Positions 17,157 to 27,700 are shown, numbered from the stretch's first letter. The stretch: 64,000 nt of DNA from Methylophaga thalassica (GCF_030159795.1 NZ_BSND01000005.1:434001-498000); one strand, 5' to 3'. Made by a program: numbers and translations. Notes: generated from the sequence alone by a model not told the origin.

Positions 17157-17910
17157 GGAGAAATTGTTCTATCACTAATTGGCATTGCTGAGGCTGCGAA
17201 ATAAACGGCGCGTGGCCTAATCCCGGCATCACATCAATGCGAAGTTTTGGCTGTAACTCAACTGCATAATTTGCTAAGGACGCGGGAACGAGATGATCAT
17301 TTTCTGCCAGAATCATTTGTGTGGGGCAATTTACGGTGGTAAGAGCATCTCGTAAATCCCACTCAGCCAGACATTTTAAGCCTGCCTGTAATGCCTCTGG
17401 TTCTGGTTCATGCTGTTGAGCCAGTTGTTCGCTTAATTGTTTAATCACTTGCCGGGGCTGATTCGCACCTTTCGCTTGCAGCATAATAAACCGCTGCAAG
17501 GTCTGCTGTTGATCAACAGCTAAACTGGCTGAAAAGGTATCAAACACCTCAGCAGCCATGGCACAAGGCCAGTCGTCTGTTTGAACAAAGCGGGGATTAC
17601 TTGCCAGCAAAATCAGCTTTTTGACTTTATCAGGGTAACGCTGCGTCATAGCTAAAGCGACCATGCCACCTAATGACCAGCCCAGCCAAATGGCTTTTTG
17701 CGATAATGCCTTGGCTAAAGAGGCTAATAATGTTGGTAATTCAAAGTCCCCTGGTTGCCAGTCACTTTGACCGTGGCCGGGTAAATCAACCAAGTGACAA
17801 CGAAAATGTTCAGCCAATAAATCAACGAGTGGTTGCCAGACACCACTATGCATACTCCAACCGTGAACCAATACTAAGTCAGGCCCCTGACCTATGCTGT
17901 TAATGTGCAT
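17149..17910 (-). CDS. bioH: Pimeloyl-ACP methyl ester carboxylesterase
   Basis: 253-residue alpha/beta hydrolase. VLVHGWSMHSGVWQPL (about 13-28) carries the oxyanion region, WLGWSLGGM (about 76-84) is the GxSxG nucleophile elbow, and GLGHAPFISQP near the end holds the catalytic His. It hydrolyses pimeloyl-ACP methyl ester and ends BioC-dependent elongation. It overlaps bioF by 11 bases and bioC by 8. Confidence 0.95.
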   Translation of the reverse strand: MHINSIGQGPDLVLVHGWSMHSGVWQPLVDLLAEHFRCHLVDLPGHGQSDWQPGDFELPTLLASLAKALSQKAIWLGWSLGGMVALAMTQRYPDKVKKLILLASNPRFVQTDDWPCAMAAEVFDTFSASLAVDQQQTLQRFIMLQAKGANQPRQVIKQLSEQLAQQHEPEPEALQAGLKCLAEWDLRDALTTVNCPTQMILAENDHLVPASLANYAVELQPKLRIDVMPGLGHAPFISQPQQCQLVIEQFLHE

Positions 17911-19075
17911 ACGCCTGCTCCAATGCTACAAGCAGCCGTTCTACATCCTCTTCTGTATGGGCAGCAGAGAATGTAATTCTCAGTCTTGCTGTATTTTTAG
18001 GCACGGTGGGTGGACGGATAACGCCTACCAGGATGCCTTGTTGTTCCAGCCTCGCCCCTATTTCCAGCGCCTGTTTATCATCACCGATAATCACCGGCTG
18101 GATCGGTGTCATCGATGGCATTAATTCTAAACCGAGTTGTTCAGCGCCTTGTCTGAATTGCTGAATCAACTGTTGCAGCCTGTCACGCCGCCATTGTTCC
18201 TTTTCAACCAGATCCAGACTCACCAACGTCGCAGCCGCAATCGCCGGTGGTTGTGCTGTGGTGTACACATAACTGCGTGCTTGCTGAATTAAGGTTTCGA
18301 TGACCAGTTCGTCGGCGGCGACAAAGGCACCACCAGTACCAATGGCTTTACCTAAGGTGCCCACCACAATGGGGGCTTTATCTGCTGCGATTTGATAATG
18401 AGATACTGTGCCGCGACCACCTTCACCAATGACACCAAAACCATGGGCATCATCAATCAATACCGCTGCACGGTGCTGTTCCGATAGCGCCATAATCTCA
18501 GGTAAGGGGGCAATATCACCATCCATACTGAATACGCCATCACTGACGATAAGTCGATGTTTTGCCGTGGCCGCGTTATGGAGTCGTTTGTGTAACAGAC
18601 TCATATCGGCGTGAGGGTAACGTAACTGATCGGCATCGGTCAGACGCCCACCATCTAATAGAGAGGCATGATTCCATTTATCCTGAATCACGGCATCGCC
18701 GCGAGTAAGCAGACCATCAATCACACCCAGATTGGCCATATAACCAGTGGAAAAAAGTAATACGCGCTGTTGACCCGTAAAGTCGGCCAGCTTTTCTTCC
18801 AAAGCCTGATGATAAAAACTGTGTCCGGTTAATAAATGTGCGGCGCCACTACCGACACCCTCTTTATCTACGGCCTGTTTGAATGCTTGTTTGATAGCAG
18901 GATGAGCAGCCAATCCAAGGTAATCATTGCTGCAAAATGACAAAATGGTTTTGTCACCAAGATGAATATGCACGCCCTGCTCACCGATACGAAGCCGGTT
19001 TTGCCGGTAACGCCCCGCCGCTTTGCGTTCAGCTAAAGCGGCGGTCAGTTCATTATGCCAAGGGAGTTTGGCCAC
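17900..19075 (-). CDS. bioF: 8-amino-7-oxononanoate synthase
   Basis: 391-residue PLP-dependent alpha-oxoamine synthase condensing pimeloyl-ACP with alanine. FCSNDYLGLAAHP (about 47-59) and the PLP lysine in GTLGKAIGTGGAF (about 236-248) are characteristic. It follows bioB after 15 bases. Normal length. Confidence 0.96.
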   Translation of the reverse strand: MAKLPWHNELTAALAERKAAGRYRQNRLRIGEQGVHIHLGDKTILSFCSNDYLGLAAHPAIKQAFKQAVDKEGVGSGAAHLLTGHSFYHQALEEKLADFTGQQRVLLFSTGYMANLGVIDGLLTRGDAVIQDKWNHASLLDGGRLTDADQLRYPHADMSLLHKRLHNAATAKHRLIVSDGVFSMDGDIAPLPEIMALSEQHRAAVLIDDAHGFGVIGEGGRGTVSHYQIAADKAPIVVGTLGKAIGTGGAFVAADELVIETLIQQARSYVYTTAQPPAIAAATLVSLDLVEKEQWRRDRLQQLIQQFRQGAEQLGLELMPSMTPIQPVIIGDDKQALEIGARLEQQGILVGVIRPPTVPKNTARLRITFSAAHTEEDVERLLVALEQAYAH

Positions 19076-19090
19076 TCGAAAATAAAGACG

Positions 19091-20104
19091 TTAGGCTGCT
19101 GAAGAACAGCTATGTTCTTCGGTTTTTTCTTCACCCACCCAAGGTGTGATACCTAAACGTTTGAACAGTTGCTGATCATGGTTGGTATCAGGGTTGTCAG
19201 TGGTTAACAGTTTTTCACCGTAGAAAATCGAATTAGCACCAGCCAGAAAACACATCGCTTGTAACTCATCTGTCATGTGTTCACGACCGGCTGATAAACG
19301 CACAAATGATTTCGGCATCATGATACGAGCGACAGCAATAGTGCGGACAAACTCGATTGGATCCAGATTATCAACACCATCTAATGGTGTACCTTCAACT
19401 TGAACTAATAGATTGATAGGCACACTTTGTGGTTGGGTTGGCAGGTTAGCCAGGCTGATTAATAAACCAGCACGATCATGACGGCCTTCGCCCATTCCCA
19501 CAATACCGCCACTACATACATTAATACCGGCATCACGAACGTGGCTTAGGGTATTCAGACGATCTTCATAAGTACGAGTAGTAATAATTTCACCGTAATA
19601 TTCAGGTGAGGTATCCAGGTTATGGTTGTAATAATCCAGACCGGCTTCTTTTAAACGTTTCGCTTGGTGCTCTTCCAGCATGCCCAATGTGACACAGGTT
19701 TCCAGACCTAAACTTTTTACGCCTTCAACCATTTCAGCAACACGTTCCAGATCACGGTCTTTCAGACTACGCCAGGCCGCGCCCATACAGAAACGATTAG
19801 CGCCGGCCTCTTTAGCTTCATTGGCTGATTTCAGCACTTCGTTGAGCGGCATCAAAGGCTCAGCTTTGACGGCTGACTCGTGATGTGCACTCTGTGGGCA
19901 ATAACCACAGTCTTCGGCACAACCACCGGTTTTAATGCTTAATAAGGTACTAATTTGCACCGCATTAGCATCAAAATTGGCACGATGAACAGTTTGTGCT
20001 TTAAACATCAGGTCGTTAAAGGGCATGGCAAATAAGGCTTCAACCTCTTGCTGGCTCCAGTCGTTGCGGATTGTTGCTTGGGTTTCTGCTACATTCTCAG
20101 GCAT
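19091..20104 (-). CDS. bioB: Biotin synthase
   Basis: 337-residue radical SAM enzyme inserting sulphur into dethiobiotin. The cluster motif [16 protein letters not shown] (about 57-72) contains CxxxCxxC for the 4Fe-4S cluster; later conserved YYNHNLDTS and GREHM segments are present. First gene of bioBFHCD. Only 24 bases separate its start from the divergent comF start, so the biotin promoter and any BirA operator must overlap these coding regions; I could not see a clear BirA box. Confidence 0.97.
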   Translation of the reverse strand: MPENVAETQATIRNDWSQQEVEALFAMPFNDLMFKAQTVHRANFDANAVQISTLLSIKTGGCAEDCGYCPQSAHHESAVKAEPLMPLNEVLKSANEAKEAGANRFCMGAAWRSLKDRDLERVAEMVEGVKSLGLETCVTLGMLEEHQAKRLKEAGLDYYNHNLDTSPEYYGEIITTRTYEDRLNTLSHVRDAGINVCSGGIVGMGEGRHDRAGLLISLANLPTQPQSVPINLLVQVEGTPLDGVDNLDPIEFVRTIAVARIMMPKSFVRLSAGREHMTDELQAMCFLAGANSIFYGEKLLTTDNPDTNHDQQLFKRLGITPWVGEEKTEEHSCSSAA

Positions 20105-20128
20105 GATGACTCTTTACTGATTTAAAGG

Positions 20129-20857
20129 ATGAAATTAGGTCATGTCATGGCAAATCTGCTCTCACTGACACAACAATTGCAACAATTATACAGGAAAGTA
20201 TTTCCAATTCCGTGTTTACTCTGCGGCTTGGTAACAGAAGGGCAAGCGCTATGTGAGAGCTGCATCGCTGAATTACCTGTTATCCAACAGTGTTGTATTC
20301 ACTGCGCGATACCTATAGAACAAGGACAGATTTGCGGACAATGTTTGAAAAAACCACCCATTCAGGATTCCAGCCTGAGTCTATATCGCTATGAACAGGC
20401 GGTCCCCAGAATGATGTCAGCGCTGAAATATCATCGGCAAATTCAGCTTGCAGACATTTGTGCCAGAGAATTTATTGCGTATCACTCATTAGCTACGCCC
20501 CCGGACGTTTTGCTTCCCATACCACTGCACCCGAGCCGGCTCCGACAACGTGGTTATAATCAATCTCTGTTATTTACAGATACGCTCGCTCAGCTATTGA
20601 AGATTCCCTGCCGACCAGAATTACTGAAACGAGTCAAAAAAACAGCAACACAGACTCAGCTTAATGCCAAGCAACGACATAAAAATATGCGACAAGCTTT
20701 TAAGTATGATTCTTCTTTTGTACCTGAGCATGTAGCGATTATCGATGACGTCATGACATCCGGTGCAACCACACATGAAGCGGCACGTGTATTAAAGCGA
20801 GCTGGCGTAGAGACAATAGAAGTGTGGACAATTGCACGTGCAATAAGCCATTATTAG
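20129..20857 (+). CDS. comF: ComF family phosphoribosyltransferase-like protein
   Basis: 242 residues. Two zinc-ribbon pairs, CLLC...CESC and CCIHC...CGQC (about 29-73), precede a PRTase domain with the PRPP loop VAIIDDVMTSGATTHEA (about 203-219). ComF/GntX proteins are linked to DNA uptake and use of DNA as nutrient; the exact reaction is unknown. Start uncertain: ATG at 20129 has AAAGG directly abutting it, and ATG at 20147 in frame is an alternative. Divergent from bioB. Confidence 0.85.
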   Translation: MKLGHVMANLLSLTQQLQQLYRKVFPIPCLLCGLVTEGQALCESCIAELPVIQQCCIHCAIPIEQGQICGQCLKKPPIQDSSLSLYRYEQAVPRMMSALKYHRQIQLADICAREFIAYHSLATPPDVLLPIPLHPSRLRQRGYNQSLLFTDTLAQLLKIPCRPELLKRVKKTATQTQLNAKQRHKNMRQAFKYDSSFVPEHVAIIDDVMTSGATTHEAARVLKRAGVETIEVWTIARAISHY

Positions 20858-20895
20858 TGTTAACTAAATCACACTTAGGCTCATAAGGCGTTTGG

Positions 20896-21960
20896 ATGCA
20901 AGATATCGCCACCTTACAAGCTCGTTTGGATGAACTACTTCGCATCGCTAAAAGCAATGAGCGAAAACAAACCAATTTCCAGGAATATGAGCTAGCACTT
21001 CTTGCCAGTAATAATCTTCATGAGCTGTTAGGGATCGTGCTGGAAGAGCACAAAGAGCGCTTTCAACTGACTGATGTGACCCTGCTATTGCATGACCCTG
21101 AATATGACTTTCAGCGTTTGATCGAAGCTCAACCCGTCAAATCAACTTGGTTAGACAAACTGATATTTACTGAATCAGCTCATTTATTAAATCAATATTT
21201 CAGCCCGTTACGTAAACCACGCCTGATCCGTTACTCACCTCATCAACATGCTTTTTTATTTCCTGATCAAGCCGAGCTGGGTTCCATCGCCTTACTACCA
21301 CTAATCAGGCATAACGTATTAATCGGTAGTTTGAATTTAGGCAGCCGCAATCCAACCCGATTTGAAAGTAATATTGGCACTCAGTTTCTGGAACATCTGG
21401 CCGCAGTCATGTCAGCCTGTCTGGAAAATGCCCGTTTACACGAACATATTAAATTAGTCGGCCTGCGTGATCCTTTAACTGGCATTAATAATCGTCGTTT
21501 CTTCGATCAACGGCTCAGTGAAGAAGTCAGTCGGGCTAAACGGCTAAATAGTCCATTAACCTGCTTGTTTATTGATTTAGATTTTTTTAAACGTATTAAT
21601 GATCACTACGGCCATCAAGCGGGTGATGCGGTGCTCAAACAAGTATCACAATTACTCAATGACCGTTTGCGTAATAATGATGTGCTTGCCCGATATGGTG
21701 GAGAAGAATTTGTCATTTTATTAGCGGATACCAGCGCCGAAGATGCCGCTTTGATAGCAGAGCAAATTCGCCATCGAGTCGAGAAAACTGAATTTATTAT
21801 TCCATCTGGCAAAGCCATACACGCCACTCTCTCTATTGGCTCAGCAACACTTGGTCAATATAGTCATATTCATGACACAAAATCACTGATAGCAGCGGCT
21901 GATCAGGCTGTTTATGCAGCTAAATTATCAGGTCGAAATCAAATCAAACAGGCACGTTAA
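20896..21960 (+). CDS. Diguanylate cyclase with N-terminal GAF-like domain
   Basis: 354 residues. The N-terminal half resembles DUF484/GAF sensor domains; the C-terminal GGDEF domain (about 185-354) begins DPLTGINNRRFF. The active-site signature is GGEEF (about 268-272), preceded at the usual five-residue distance by RNND, a product-inhibition I-site of RxxD form, so the protein should make cyclic di-GMP with feedback control. No membrane segments are visible, so it is likely cytosolic. The next gene starts immediately after its stop codon. Confidence 0.9.
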   Translation: MQDIATLQARLDELLRIAKSNERKQTNFQEYELALLASNNLHELLGIVLEEHKERFQLTDVTLLLHDPEYDFQRLIEAQPVKSTWLDKLIFTESAHLLNQYFSPLRKPRLIRYSPHQHAFLFPDQAELGSIALLPLIRHNVLIGSLNLGSRNPTRFESNIGTQFLEHLAAVMSACLENARLHEHIKLVGLRDPLTGINNRRFFDQRLSEEVSRAKRLNSPLTCLFIDLDFFKRINDHYGHQAGDAVLKQVSQLLNDRLRNNDVLARYGGEEFVILLADTSAEDAALIAEQIRHRVEKTEFIIPSGKAIHATLSIGSATLGQYSHIHDTKSLIAAADQAVYAAKLSGRNQIKQAR

Positions 21961-22389
21961 ATGTTACTTACGACGTTTGTCATCAATACTTTTGTTTTTG
22001 TCAGCACCATACTCATCCACTACGAAACACTTTACCAGCTAGCTAAGCGCCTCCCTGCCTTGCATATTATTCATCGTTATCGTGTTTTACTAGCGGTGAT
22101 GGTGGTGATGGTGGCTCATATCGTTGAGATTTGGCTATTTGCTATCGCTTATTACCTGATGATACAGGTTGATGGTTTCGGCACGCTGATGGGAAATATT
22201 GATTCCAGCTTGCTTGATTGTAGTTATTTTTCTTTCACCACTTATACCACGCTGGGTTTTGGCGATATCGAACCGACGGGTTATGTCCGCTTTTTAACCG
22301 GACTGGAGTCACTGACAGGATTAGTGATGATTACTTGGTCCGCCTCTTTTGTATTTCTGGAGATGCAAAAATACTGGCCAAAACGCTAA
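21961..22389 (+). CDS. Potassium channel-like (Ion_trans_2) membrane protein
   Basis: 142 residues with hydrophobic segments near 1-17, 40-63 and 112-130 and a pore loop between the last two. The loop reads TTYTTLGFGDIEP, matching the K+ selectivity filter TVGYGD pattern with Leu and Phe replacements. There is no cytoplasmic RCK domain. Its ATG directly follows the TAA of the diguanylate cyclase, so the two are probably co-transcribed. Ion selectivity is inferred from the motif. Confidence 0.8.
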   Translation: MLLTTFVINTFVFVSTILIHYETLYQLAKRLPALHIIHRYRVLLAVMVVMVAHIVEIWLFAIAYYLMIQVDGFGTLMGNIDSSLLDCSYFSFTTYTTLGFGDIEPTGYVRFLTGLESLTGLVMITWSASFVFLEMQKYWPKR

Positions 22390-22392
22390 TTG

Positions 22393-23217
22393 TTATTGGC
22401 TTATTATCGCTGAAGGATGGCTGACATTCATATAAAACTGTTTACCCTGTCGACGAATCCAGCCACGCACTTCAAACGTTTGATTAAGGTAACTTTTTAA
22501 ATCTCCAAAATAGGTGATATCTTTCTTTTTGATCGCTAATCTGAAATGCGTATTCGCTTCCAGAAAAACCGTCTTTTTGCCGTATTTTATTGATTTGAGT
22601 TTTAACTTAATTCGCTGCCAGCCACGGTAGTTCTTTCCAGTTTTTAACTCGGAGAGACGTTTTACCCGATAGTCAGACAAAGACCAGAGACCTTTTTTAG
22701 CTTGCTCAGCTTTGTTTTGTGCAGCAATAAGTTTATCGCTGTATCGCAAATTAGGTGGAATCAATGTCAGTGAAGCAAGACCTTGCTCAATCAGCATGGC
22801 ATTTAAATAACGTCCATCCGGCAAAAAACAATGAGCTAAAGCACGATCATATTTATCTCGCTGTTGCTGATCGTATTCAATAAAAAGCTCCGGCTGACTT
22901 AACATTTCTTTTAACCACTTTTTCGCCTGCTCACCACCGGCTTCGCCATCCCGATAACGACTCAGGACCTCAGGGGTATTGATGCCCAGTAAACGAATGA
23001 CTTGCCCGGATTGTAATTCGAGGGTATCACCGTCAATCACACGTTTAAGACTGACGCGATAACGATAGGGTTTTGACTTGACTGATATTAAGGTCGCATT
23101 GTCAGAGGGCTGATCGGAAAAAACAGTCCGCCCCTGCTCATTCTGTGATTGATAAACCGATGTGGGGTAACAAACAGTCGGTATGATGATGGTGATAAAC
23201 ACCAGAATCATTCGCAT
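22393..23217 (-). CDS. Secreted thermonuclease-like protein with DUF4124 domain
   Basis: 274 residues from the ATG at 23217, chosen because GGAGGAAAAC lies just upstream and a signal peptide follows at once (MRMILVFITIIIPTVCYP). A short DUF4124-like part (VYQSQNEQGRTVFSDQP) precedes a staphylococcal nuclease fold: RVIDGDTLEL, RLLGINTPEV and DKYDRALAHC carry the Asp, Arg/Glu and Arg of the active site. A C-terminal region of about 90 residues has OB-like strands. Likely a periplasmic or extracellular nuclease. It is 31 bases after the chemoreceptor-like gene. Confidence 0.85.
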   Translation of the reverse strand: MRMILVFITIIIPTVCYPTSVYQSQNEQGRTVFSDQPSDNATLISVKSKPYRYRVSLKRVIDGDTLELQSGQVIRLLGINTPEVLSRYRDGEAGGEQAKKWLKEMLSQPELFIEYDQQQRDKYDRALAHCFLPDGRYLNAMLIEQGLASLTLIPPNLRYSDKLIAAQNKAEQAKKGLWSLSDYRVKRLSELKTGKNYRGWQRIKLKLKSIKYGKKTVFLEANTHFRLAIKKKDITYFGDLKSYLNQTFEVRGWIRRQGKQFYMNVSHPSAIISQ

Positions 23218-23248
23218 CGTTTTCCTCCATGAATAACGATAGTGATGA

Positions 23249-23746
23249 CTAAACTTCTTCAAGCATATTTGTTATTAGTGTTTTTTGCTTAACAATCTCT
23301 TCTCTGAGATCCGTAATCAAGGATTTCAACATTTGCGCAACTGAATTAAATCGTGTCGCATGGCTCTCTGCATGCGCCGCTTCCACGGAACAATAAATAG
23401 CTAAATAATCGCCTTTTGCCACTGCGGCTGGTAATTCTTCCAATGTTGACTTGATTTCAAATAAGAGTTTTTTCTTTTCAGCCTCTGACTGACTGTCAGC
23501 GAGTGCAAGCAATAGCTCTTTGGAATTATCAATTTCATGTTTGATTTCCAGCCCTAACTCCTGAATACCTTGGGTTAGCACACGAAATGCATCACCTTCG
23601 GAACCAGCCCTGGCAGCGGCACTGACCGCATTGGAAGCCAGTAAACGCATTTTCTTTAACATGGGATTAAGATCATCCATTGCCCTTGCCAGAGCATCTG
23701 CTTGCTGCTGCAAACTTGAAGAAGATAATTCTGATATCGCGTTCAT
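23249..23746 (-). CDS. Short chemoreceptor signalling-domain-like coiled-coil protein
   Basis: 165 residues, almost entirely helical. [20 protein letters not shown] (about 36-55) followed by [11 protein letters not shown] matches the signalling tip of methyl-accepting chemotaxis proteins (NAAIEAARAGExGxGFAVV pattern). There is no sensor, HAMP or membrane segment, and the protein is far shorter than any full receptor. It may be a soluble CheA/CheW-interacting fragment or a recruited coiled coil. It overlaps the ubiA stop by 4 bases. Confidence 0.7.
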   Translation of the reverse strand: MNAISELSSSSLQQQADALARAMDDLNPMLKKMRLLASNAVSAAARAGSEGDAFRVLTQGIQELGLEIKHEIDNSKELLLALADSQSEAEKKKLLFEIKSTLEELPAAVAKGDYLAIYCSVEAAHAESHATRFNSVAQMLKSLITDLREEIVKQKTLITNMLEEV

Positions 23747-24633
23747 TTGCCCACCGACAAAATACTGTAATGAATGACCAGACTGATAAAAATAATCAAT
23801 CCAACCCAGTTATTATTTAAAAATGCTTGTAAACAGCGTTGTGGCTGTCGATCTTTTGCCAAAAACTGTTGATAGACAAACAGGGCACTAGCCAGACACA
23901 ACCCCAAATAAAAAATAAAGCTCATCTCTAATTGCAGGCCGACTAATACCATCACCACGATATAGGCGACTTGCATAATGCCCTGAATAATCAGGTCATC
24001 ATCACCAAATAACACGGCTGTTGATTTGACCCCAGCCAACAGATCATCTTCCCTGTCTGCCATCGCATAAAATGTGTCGTACATCGTTGTCCAGATAATA
24101 TTAGCCAGAAACAATAACCAGGCCATCACCGGAACCGTATTCGTCTGTGCTGCAAATGCCATGGGAATCGCCCAACCAAATGCCATGCCCAGATAAATCT
24201 GAGGGAAATAGGTGTAGCGTTTCATGAACGGGTAAGTCGCAGCCAGAAAGACACCACCCAACGATAACCAGATGGTCAAGCTATTCAGTAAGGACACCAG
24301 AATAAAGGCCACCAAGGCCATGCCTATAAAGACATACACCGCTTGTCTGGCCGTTAACTCTCCCGTCGCCAGAGGACGGTTTTGTGTTCGCCAGACACTG
24401 CCATCTATTTCCCTGTCGGCAAAATCATTAATCGCACAGCCTGCTGAACGCATTAAAATCACACCTAAGATGAACACGACTAACACCGTGAGATCAGGTA
24501 TGCCTTCTGCAGCAATCCACAATGCCGATAATGTTGGCCATAACAAAAGTAAAATGCCAATCGGTCTGTCCAGTCGCATCAACTGGATATAAGGCATGAT
24601 ACGTTGTTGAACCTTGCTCACACATGACTCCAT
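23743..24633 (-). CDS. ubiA: 4-hydroxybenzoate polyprenyltransferase
   Basis: 296-residue integral membrane prenyltransferase of ubiquinone synthesis. Both Asp-rich motifs are present: [10 protein letters not shown] (about 68-77) for the prenyl diphosphate and the second, YAMADREDD (about 189-197). Several transmembrane helices alternate along the sequence. Its start overlaps the end of ubiC by 16 bases, giving the usual ubiCA pair. Confidence 0.95.
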   Translation of the reverse strand: MESCVSKVQQRIMPYIQLMRLDRPIGILLLLWPTLSALWIAAEGIPDLTVLVVFILGVILMRSAGCAINDFADREIDGSVWRTQNRPLATGELTARQAVYVFIGMALVAFILVSLLNSLTIWLSLGGVFLAATYPFMKRYTYFPQIYLGMAFGWAIPMAFAAQTNTVPVMAWLLFLANIIWTTMYDTFYAMADREDDLLAGVKSTAVLFGDDDLIIQGIMQVAYIVVMVLVGLQLEMSFIFYLGLCLASALFVYQQFLAKDRQPQRCLQAFLNNNWVGLIIFISLVIHYSILSVGK

Positions 24634-25160
24634 TTTTCTGATGGCAGAAATATCTCACACACAAGTACTGGGTTCCCATTCAAGTAAAAACATGACCGTC
24701 TTGCCCATAAAATATCAGGACGAATATTCAACCACTCGGTCGCTAATTGATACAACCAATGCTGCGACGTTAAGCACGCGACCTGAATATCACTTCGGCT
24801 TAATGTTGGCTCATCAAATAACATCTGACCTAATGGTTTTGTACCTAGGTTATCGAACCGAGACGGCAAGACTTGATAGGTGGATTGAGGAATAATCGTT
24901 CGGGCATAAATTTCCGGTCTGTCGCCATCACACAATAAAACCTCTCGCTCCAATTGAATACGCCGAAATGGTTGCTGAAGAAACAGGCTTTCTTCAGGCA
25001 AGGCGGCATGCCAGTCATAATGTAATAACTCGACATTCACTGCTTGCTCGCTGACAGATTGCAGACGCTTGGTCAGTGATCCGCTATCCGTCAGCCACTC
25101 GCGTAAGTCATACGGTAATGATGGCTTACGAGCTGGCAGCCAGTTTGTCCAATGCTTCAT
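24618..25160 (-). CDS. ubiC: Chorismate pyruvate-lyase
   Basis: 180 residues. Converts chorismate to 4-hydroxybenzoate, the first committed step of ubiquinone synthesis, and hands it to UbiA encoded next. Recognised by [21 protein letters not shown] near the start (positions about 10-30), the [11 protein letters not shown] segment, and the [21 protein letters not shown] end. It lies 15 bases after recG. Confidence 0.92.
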   Translation of the reverse strand: MKHWTNWLPARKPSLPYDLREWLTDSGSLTKRLQSVSEQAVNVELLHYDWHAALPEESLFLQQPFRRIQLEREVLLCDGDRPEIYARTIIPQSTYQVLPSRFDNLGTKPLGQMLFDEPTLSRSDIQVACLTSQHWLYQLATEWLNIRPDILWARRSCFYLNGNPVLVCEIFLPSEKWSHV

Positions 25161-25175
25161 TCAAAATCCAACCAA

Positions 25176-27263
25176 TTAAACATGCCCAAAATCAAGTTTG
25201 TGGGCAAACCAACGTGTCACTAAGGCCTCGGCTTTCTCCGGAGCTAACTCCAGCATTTTATTGGCCGCCTGTTCCATCACCGTTAACAGTTCCTGATCTT
25301 CCAGTAAATTAGCAACGCGAAATTGCGGCAGACCAGTCTGACGAGTACCGAGAACTTCACCGGGTCCACGGATTTCCAGATCACGCTGAGCAATCACAAA
25401 ACCATCATTACTTTCACGCAGACATTTTAATCTGGCCTGACCATTCTCAGACAGTGGCGCATGGTACATCAAAACACAATGACTCTCGACCTGGCCCCGT
25501 CCAACCCGACCACGCAATTGATGTAACTGTGCCAGCCCAAGTCGCTCGGCATTCTCAATCACCATCAAACTGGCATTGGGCACATCCACGCCCACCTCAA
25601 TAACAGTGGTCGCCACCAGCATATCTAACTCTCCAGCCTTGAACGCTGACATGACACGCTCTTTGTCCGCTGACTTCATCCGGCCATGCACAAGCCCTAT
25701 TTTTAAGTCCGGTAAACTTTCCTGCAAGGTAGTCGCGGTATCTTCGGCGGCCTGACACTGCAAATGTTCAGACTCTTCAATTAAGGTACACACCCAATAG
25801 ACCTGCCGGTTCTGCTGGCAAGCAGCATGGACACGTTCAATCACATCCTGACGTCGGCCATCTGAAACGACGACGGTAGTGACAGGTGTTCTTCCGGGTG
25901 GTAACTCATCGATCACCGAGACACTTAGATCAGCATAAGCGGTCATCGCCAGTGTGCGGGGAATCGGGGTTGCCGTCATCACCAGTTGGTGTGGCATGGT
26001 ATCCACATCACGGCCTTTATCTCGTAAAGCCAGACGCTGGTGCACACCAAAGCGATGTTGCTCATCAATAATGACTAAACCCAGCTGATTAAATACCACT
26101 TCATCCTGAAATAAGGCATGGGTACCTACAGCCACTTTAATCTCACCTGACTTTAGCTGCTCTAATACCTGTCGTCGTTCTGCTGCAGTCTGTTTTCCAG
26201 CGCACCAGCCTACTTTCATACCCAACGGTGTCAGCCACTGGGTAAAGGTTTTGAAATGCTGTTCTGCTAGTAGTTCTGTTGGCGCCATCATCACAGCCTG
26301 CGCACCAGCACTGACAGCATCAATAGCGGCAAGTGCCGCTACAACGGTTTTGCCTGAGCCTACATCTCCTTGTACCAATCGCTGCATCGGAAACGGCTTG
26401 GTCATATCCGCTTCAATTTCCGTTAGTACTCGTTGCTGCGCTTTAGTTAACGGGAATGGCAACTGATTTAACAAAGCTTCGCGCTGTGCGGGGTCCGGAT
26501 TTAATGCTGGTGCCCGATGATGTTGTGTCTGCTGACGCAGCTTTTTCATGGTCAGTTGCTGAGCCAGTAACTCTTCATAAGCCAGTCGTTTTTGTGCAGG
26601 ATGTTGCCTGTCGATCAGTTGCTGCACAGGTGCATCTGGCGGCGGTTGATGTACAAACTTCAATGCCTCAGTCAGAGAAAAATCAGCCACATTGTGACAA
26701 CGAGCTTCAGGTATCACTAACTCCGGCATCAAACCATTTTCAAGACTGGCCAGCGCCTGTGTAATCAGTTTGCGCAGGGAAAGTTGATGAAGCCCTTCTG
26801 TAGTTGGATACACCGGTGTCAGTTCAGAATCGACCGGCACAATTTTACCGGCATCAATTAACTGATATTCAGGATGTACCATCTCAAAACTGGAAGGCCC
26901 GTTACGTACTTCTCCAAAACAGCGAATCTTCCGGCCTTTTTCCAACTGCAATTGTTGAGCTTTGGAAAAGTGGAAAAAACGCAGGATCAATGAACCTGTT
27001 CCGTCAGAGATATGACATAACAATGAACGACGGCGGCCAAATTTTACTTGTGAGAGTTGAATGGTGCCTTCTACCAGGACTTCCTGTTGCAGTCTTAACG
27101 CACCAAGCGGCATTAAGCGAGTACGGTCCTGATATCTGAGAGGGAGATGAAACAGCAGGTCCTGGACCTGCTGTACACCAATTTTGACAAGACGTTCGGC
27201 GACTTTTCCGCCCACGCCTTTTAATGAAGTCACGGGTTGTGATAATCCATTATCCGCCACCAC
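25176..27263 (-). CDS. recG: ATP-dependent DNA helicase RecG
   Basis: 695 residues, normal length. An N-terminal wedge/OB domain starts with the helix-hairpin-like LKGVGGKVAERLVKIGV; SF2 motifs follow: QGDVGSGKTVVA (Walker A, about 299-310), IIDEQHRFG (DEQH box, about 398-406), MTATPIPRT and QLRGRVGRG. RecG remodels stalled forks and Holliday junctions. It lies between ridA and ubiC on the same strand. Confidence 0.96.
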   Translation of the reverse strand: MVADNGLSQPVTSLKGVGGKVAERLVKIGVQQVQDLLFHLPLRYQDRTRLMPLGALRLQQEVLVEGTIQLSQVKFGRRRSLLCHISDGTGSLILRFFHFSKAQQLQLEKGRKIRCFGEVRNGPSSFEMVHPEYQLIDAGKIVPVDSELTPVYPTTEGLHQLSLRKLITQALASLENGLMPELVIPEARCHNVADFSLTEALKFVHQPPPDAPVQQLIDRQHPAQKRLAYEELLAQQLTMKKLRQQTQHHRAPALNPDPAQREALLNQLPFPLTKAQQRVLTEIEADMTKPFPMQRLVQGDVGSGKTVVAALAAIDAVSAGAQAVMMAPTELLAEQHFKTFTQWLTPLGMKVGWCAGKQTAAERRQVLEQLKSGEIKVAVGTHALFQDEVVFNQLGLVIIDEQHRFGVHQRLALRDKGRDVDTMPHQLVMTATPIPRTLAMTAYADLSVSVIDELPPGRTPVTTVVVSDGRRQDVIERVHAACQQNRQVYWVCTLIEESEHLQCQAAEDTATTLQESLPDLKIGLVHGRMKSADKERVMSAFKAGELDMLVATTVIEVGVDVPNASLMVIENAERLGLAQLHQLRGRVGRGQVESHCVLMYHAPLSENGQARLKCLRESNDGFVIAQRDLEIRGPGEVLGTRQTGLPQFRVANLLEDQELLTVMEQAANKMLELAPEKAEALVTRWFAHKLDFGHV

Positions 27264-27289
27264 AACCTTAACCTCCTAAAGGTTAATAA

Positions 27290-27676
27290 TTACGCATTAA
27301 GATGCAGAATTGCATCCATTTCCACAGGCACATCTTTTGGTAAAGAAGCTACGCCGATCGCTGCACGTGCTGGGTAAGGCTGTTCAAAATATTCCGCCAT
27401 AATTTCATTCACGGCACCGAAATAGCTCAAGTCGGTCAGGTAGATATTCAACTTCACCACATCCTGCAAACTACCACCAGCCGCTTTAGCTACCGCAGAC
27501 AAATTATCAAACACACGTTTAACCTGTGTATTAAAGTCACCTTCGATAACAGTCATTGTTTCGGGTACCAATGGAATCTGTCCTGACAGGTAAACCAAAT
27601 CACCCACTTTTACTGCTTGTGAGTATGTGCCAATAGCTTCAGGGGCATCCGCTGTATGAATAATTTCGCGAGACAT
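27290..27676 (-). CDS. ridA: RidA family enamine/imine deaminase
   Basis: 128 residues of the YjgF/YER057c/UK114 family. [12 protein letters not shown] (about 26-37), the catalytic Arg in [14 protein letters not shown] (about 101-114) and the terminal VPVEMDAI match the signature. It deaminates reactive 2-aminoacrylate-type intermediates. Located just after spoT, a frequent arrangement in gammaproteobacteria. Confidence 0.93.
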   Translation of the reverse strand: MSREIIHTADAPEAIGTYSQAVKVGDLVYLSGQIPLVPETMTVIEGDFNTQVKRVFDNLSAVAKAAGGSLQDVVKLNIYLTDLSYFGAVNEIMAEYFEQPYPARAAIGVASLPKDVPVEMDAILHLNA

Positions 27677-27700
27677 TCATTTCTCCATCAAAGTCTGGTT

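Noticed and set aside
20105-20128. BirA operator between bioB and comF
   Set aside because: The spacer is only 24 bases and no TTGTAAAC-type inverted repeat is visible.
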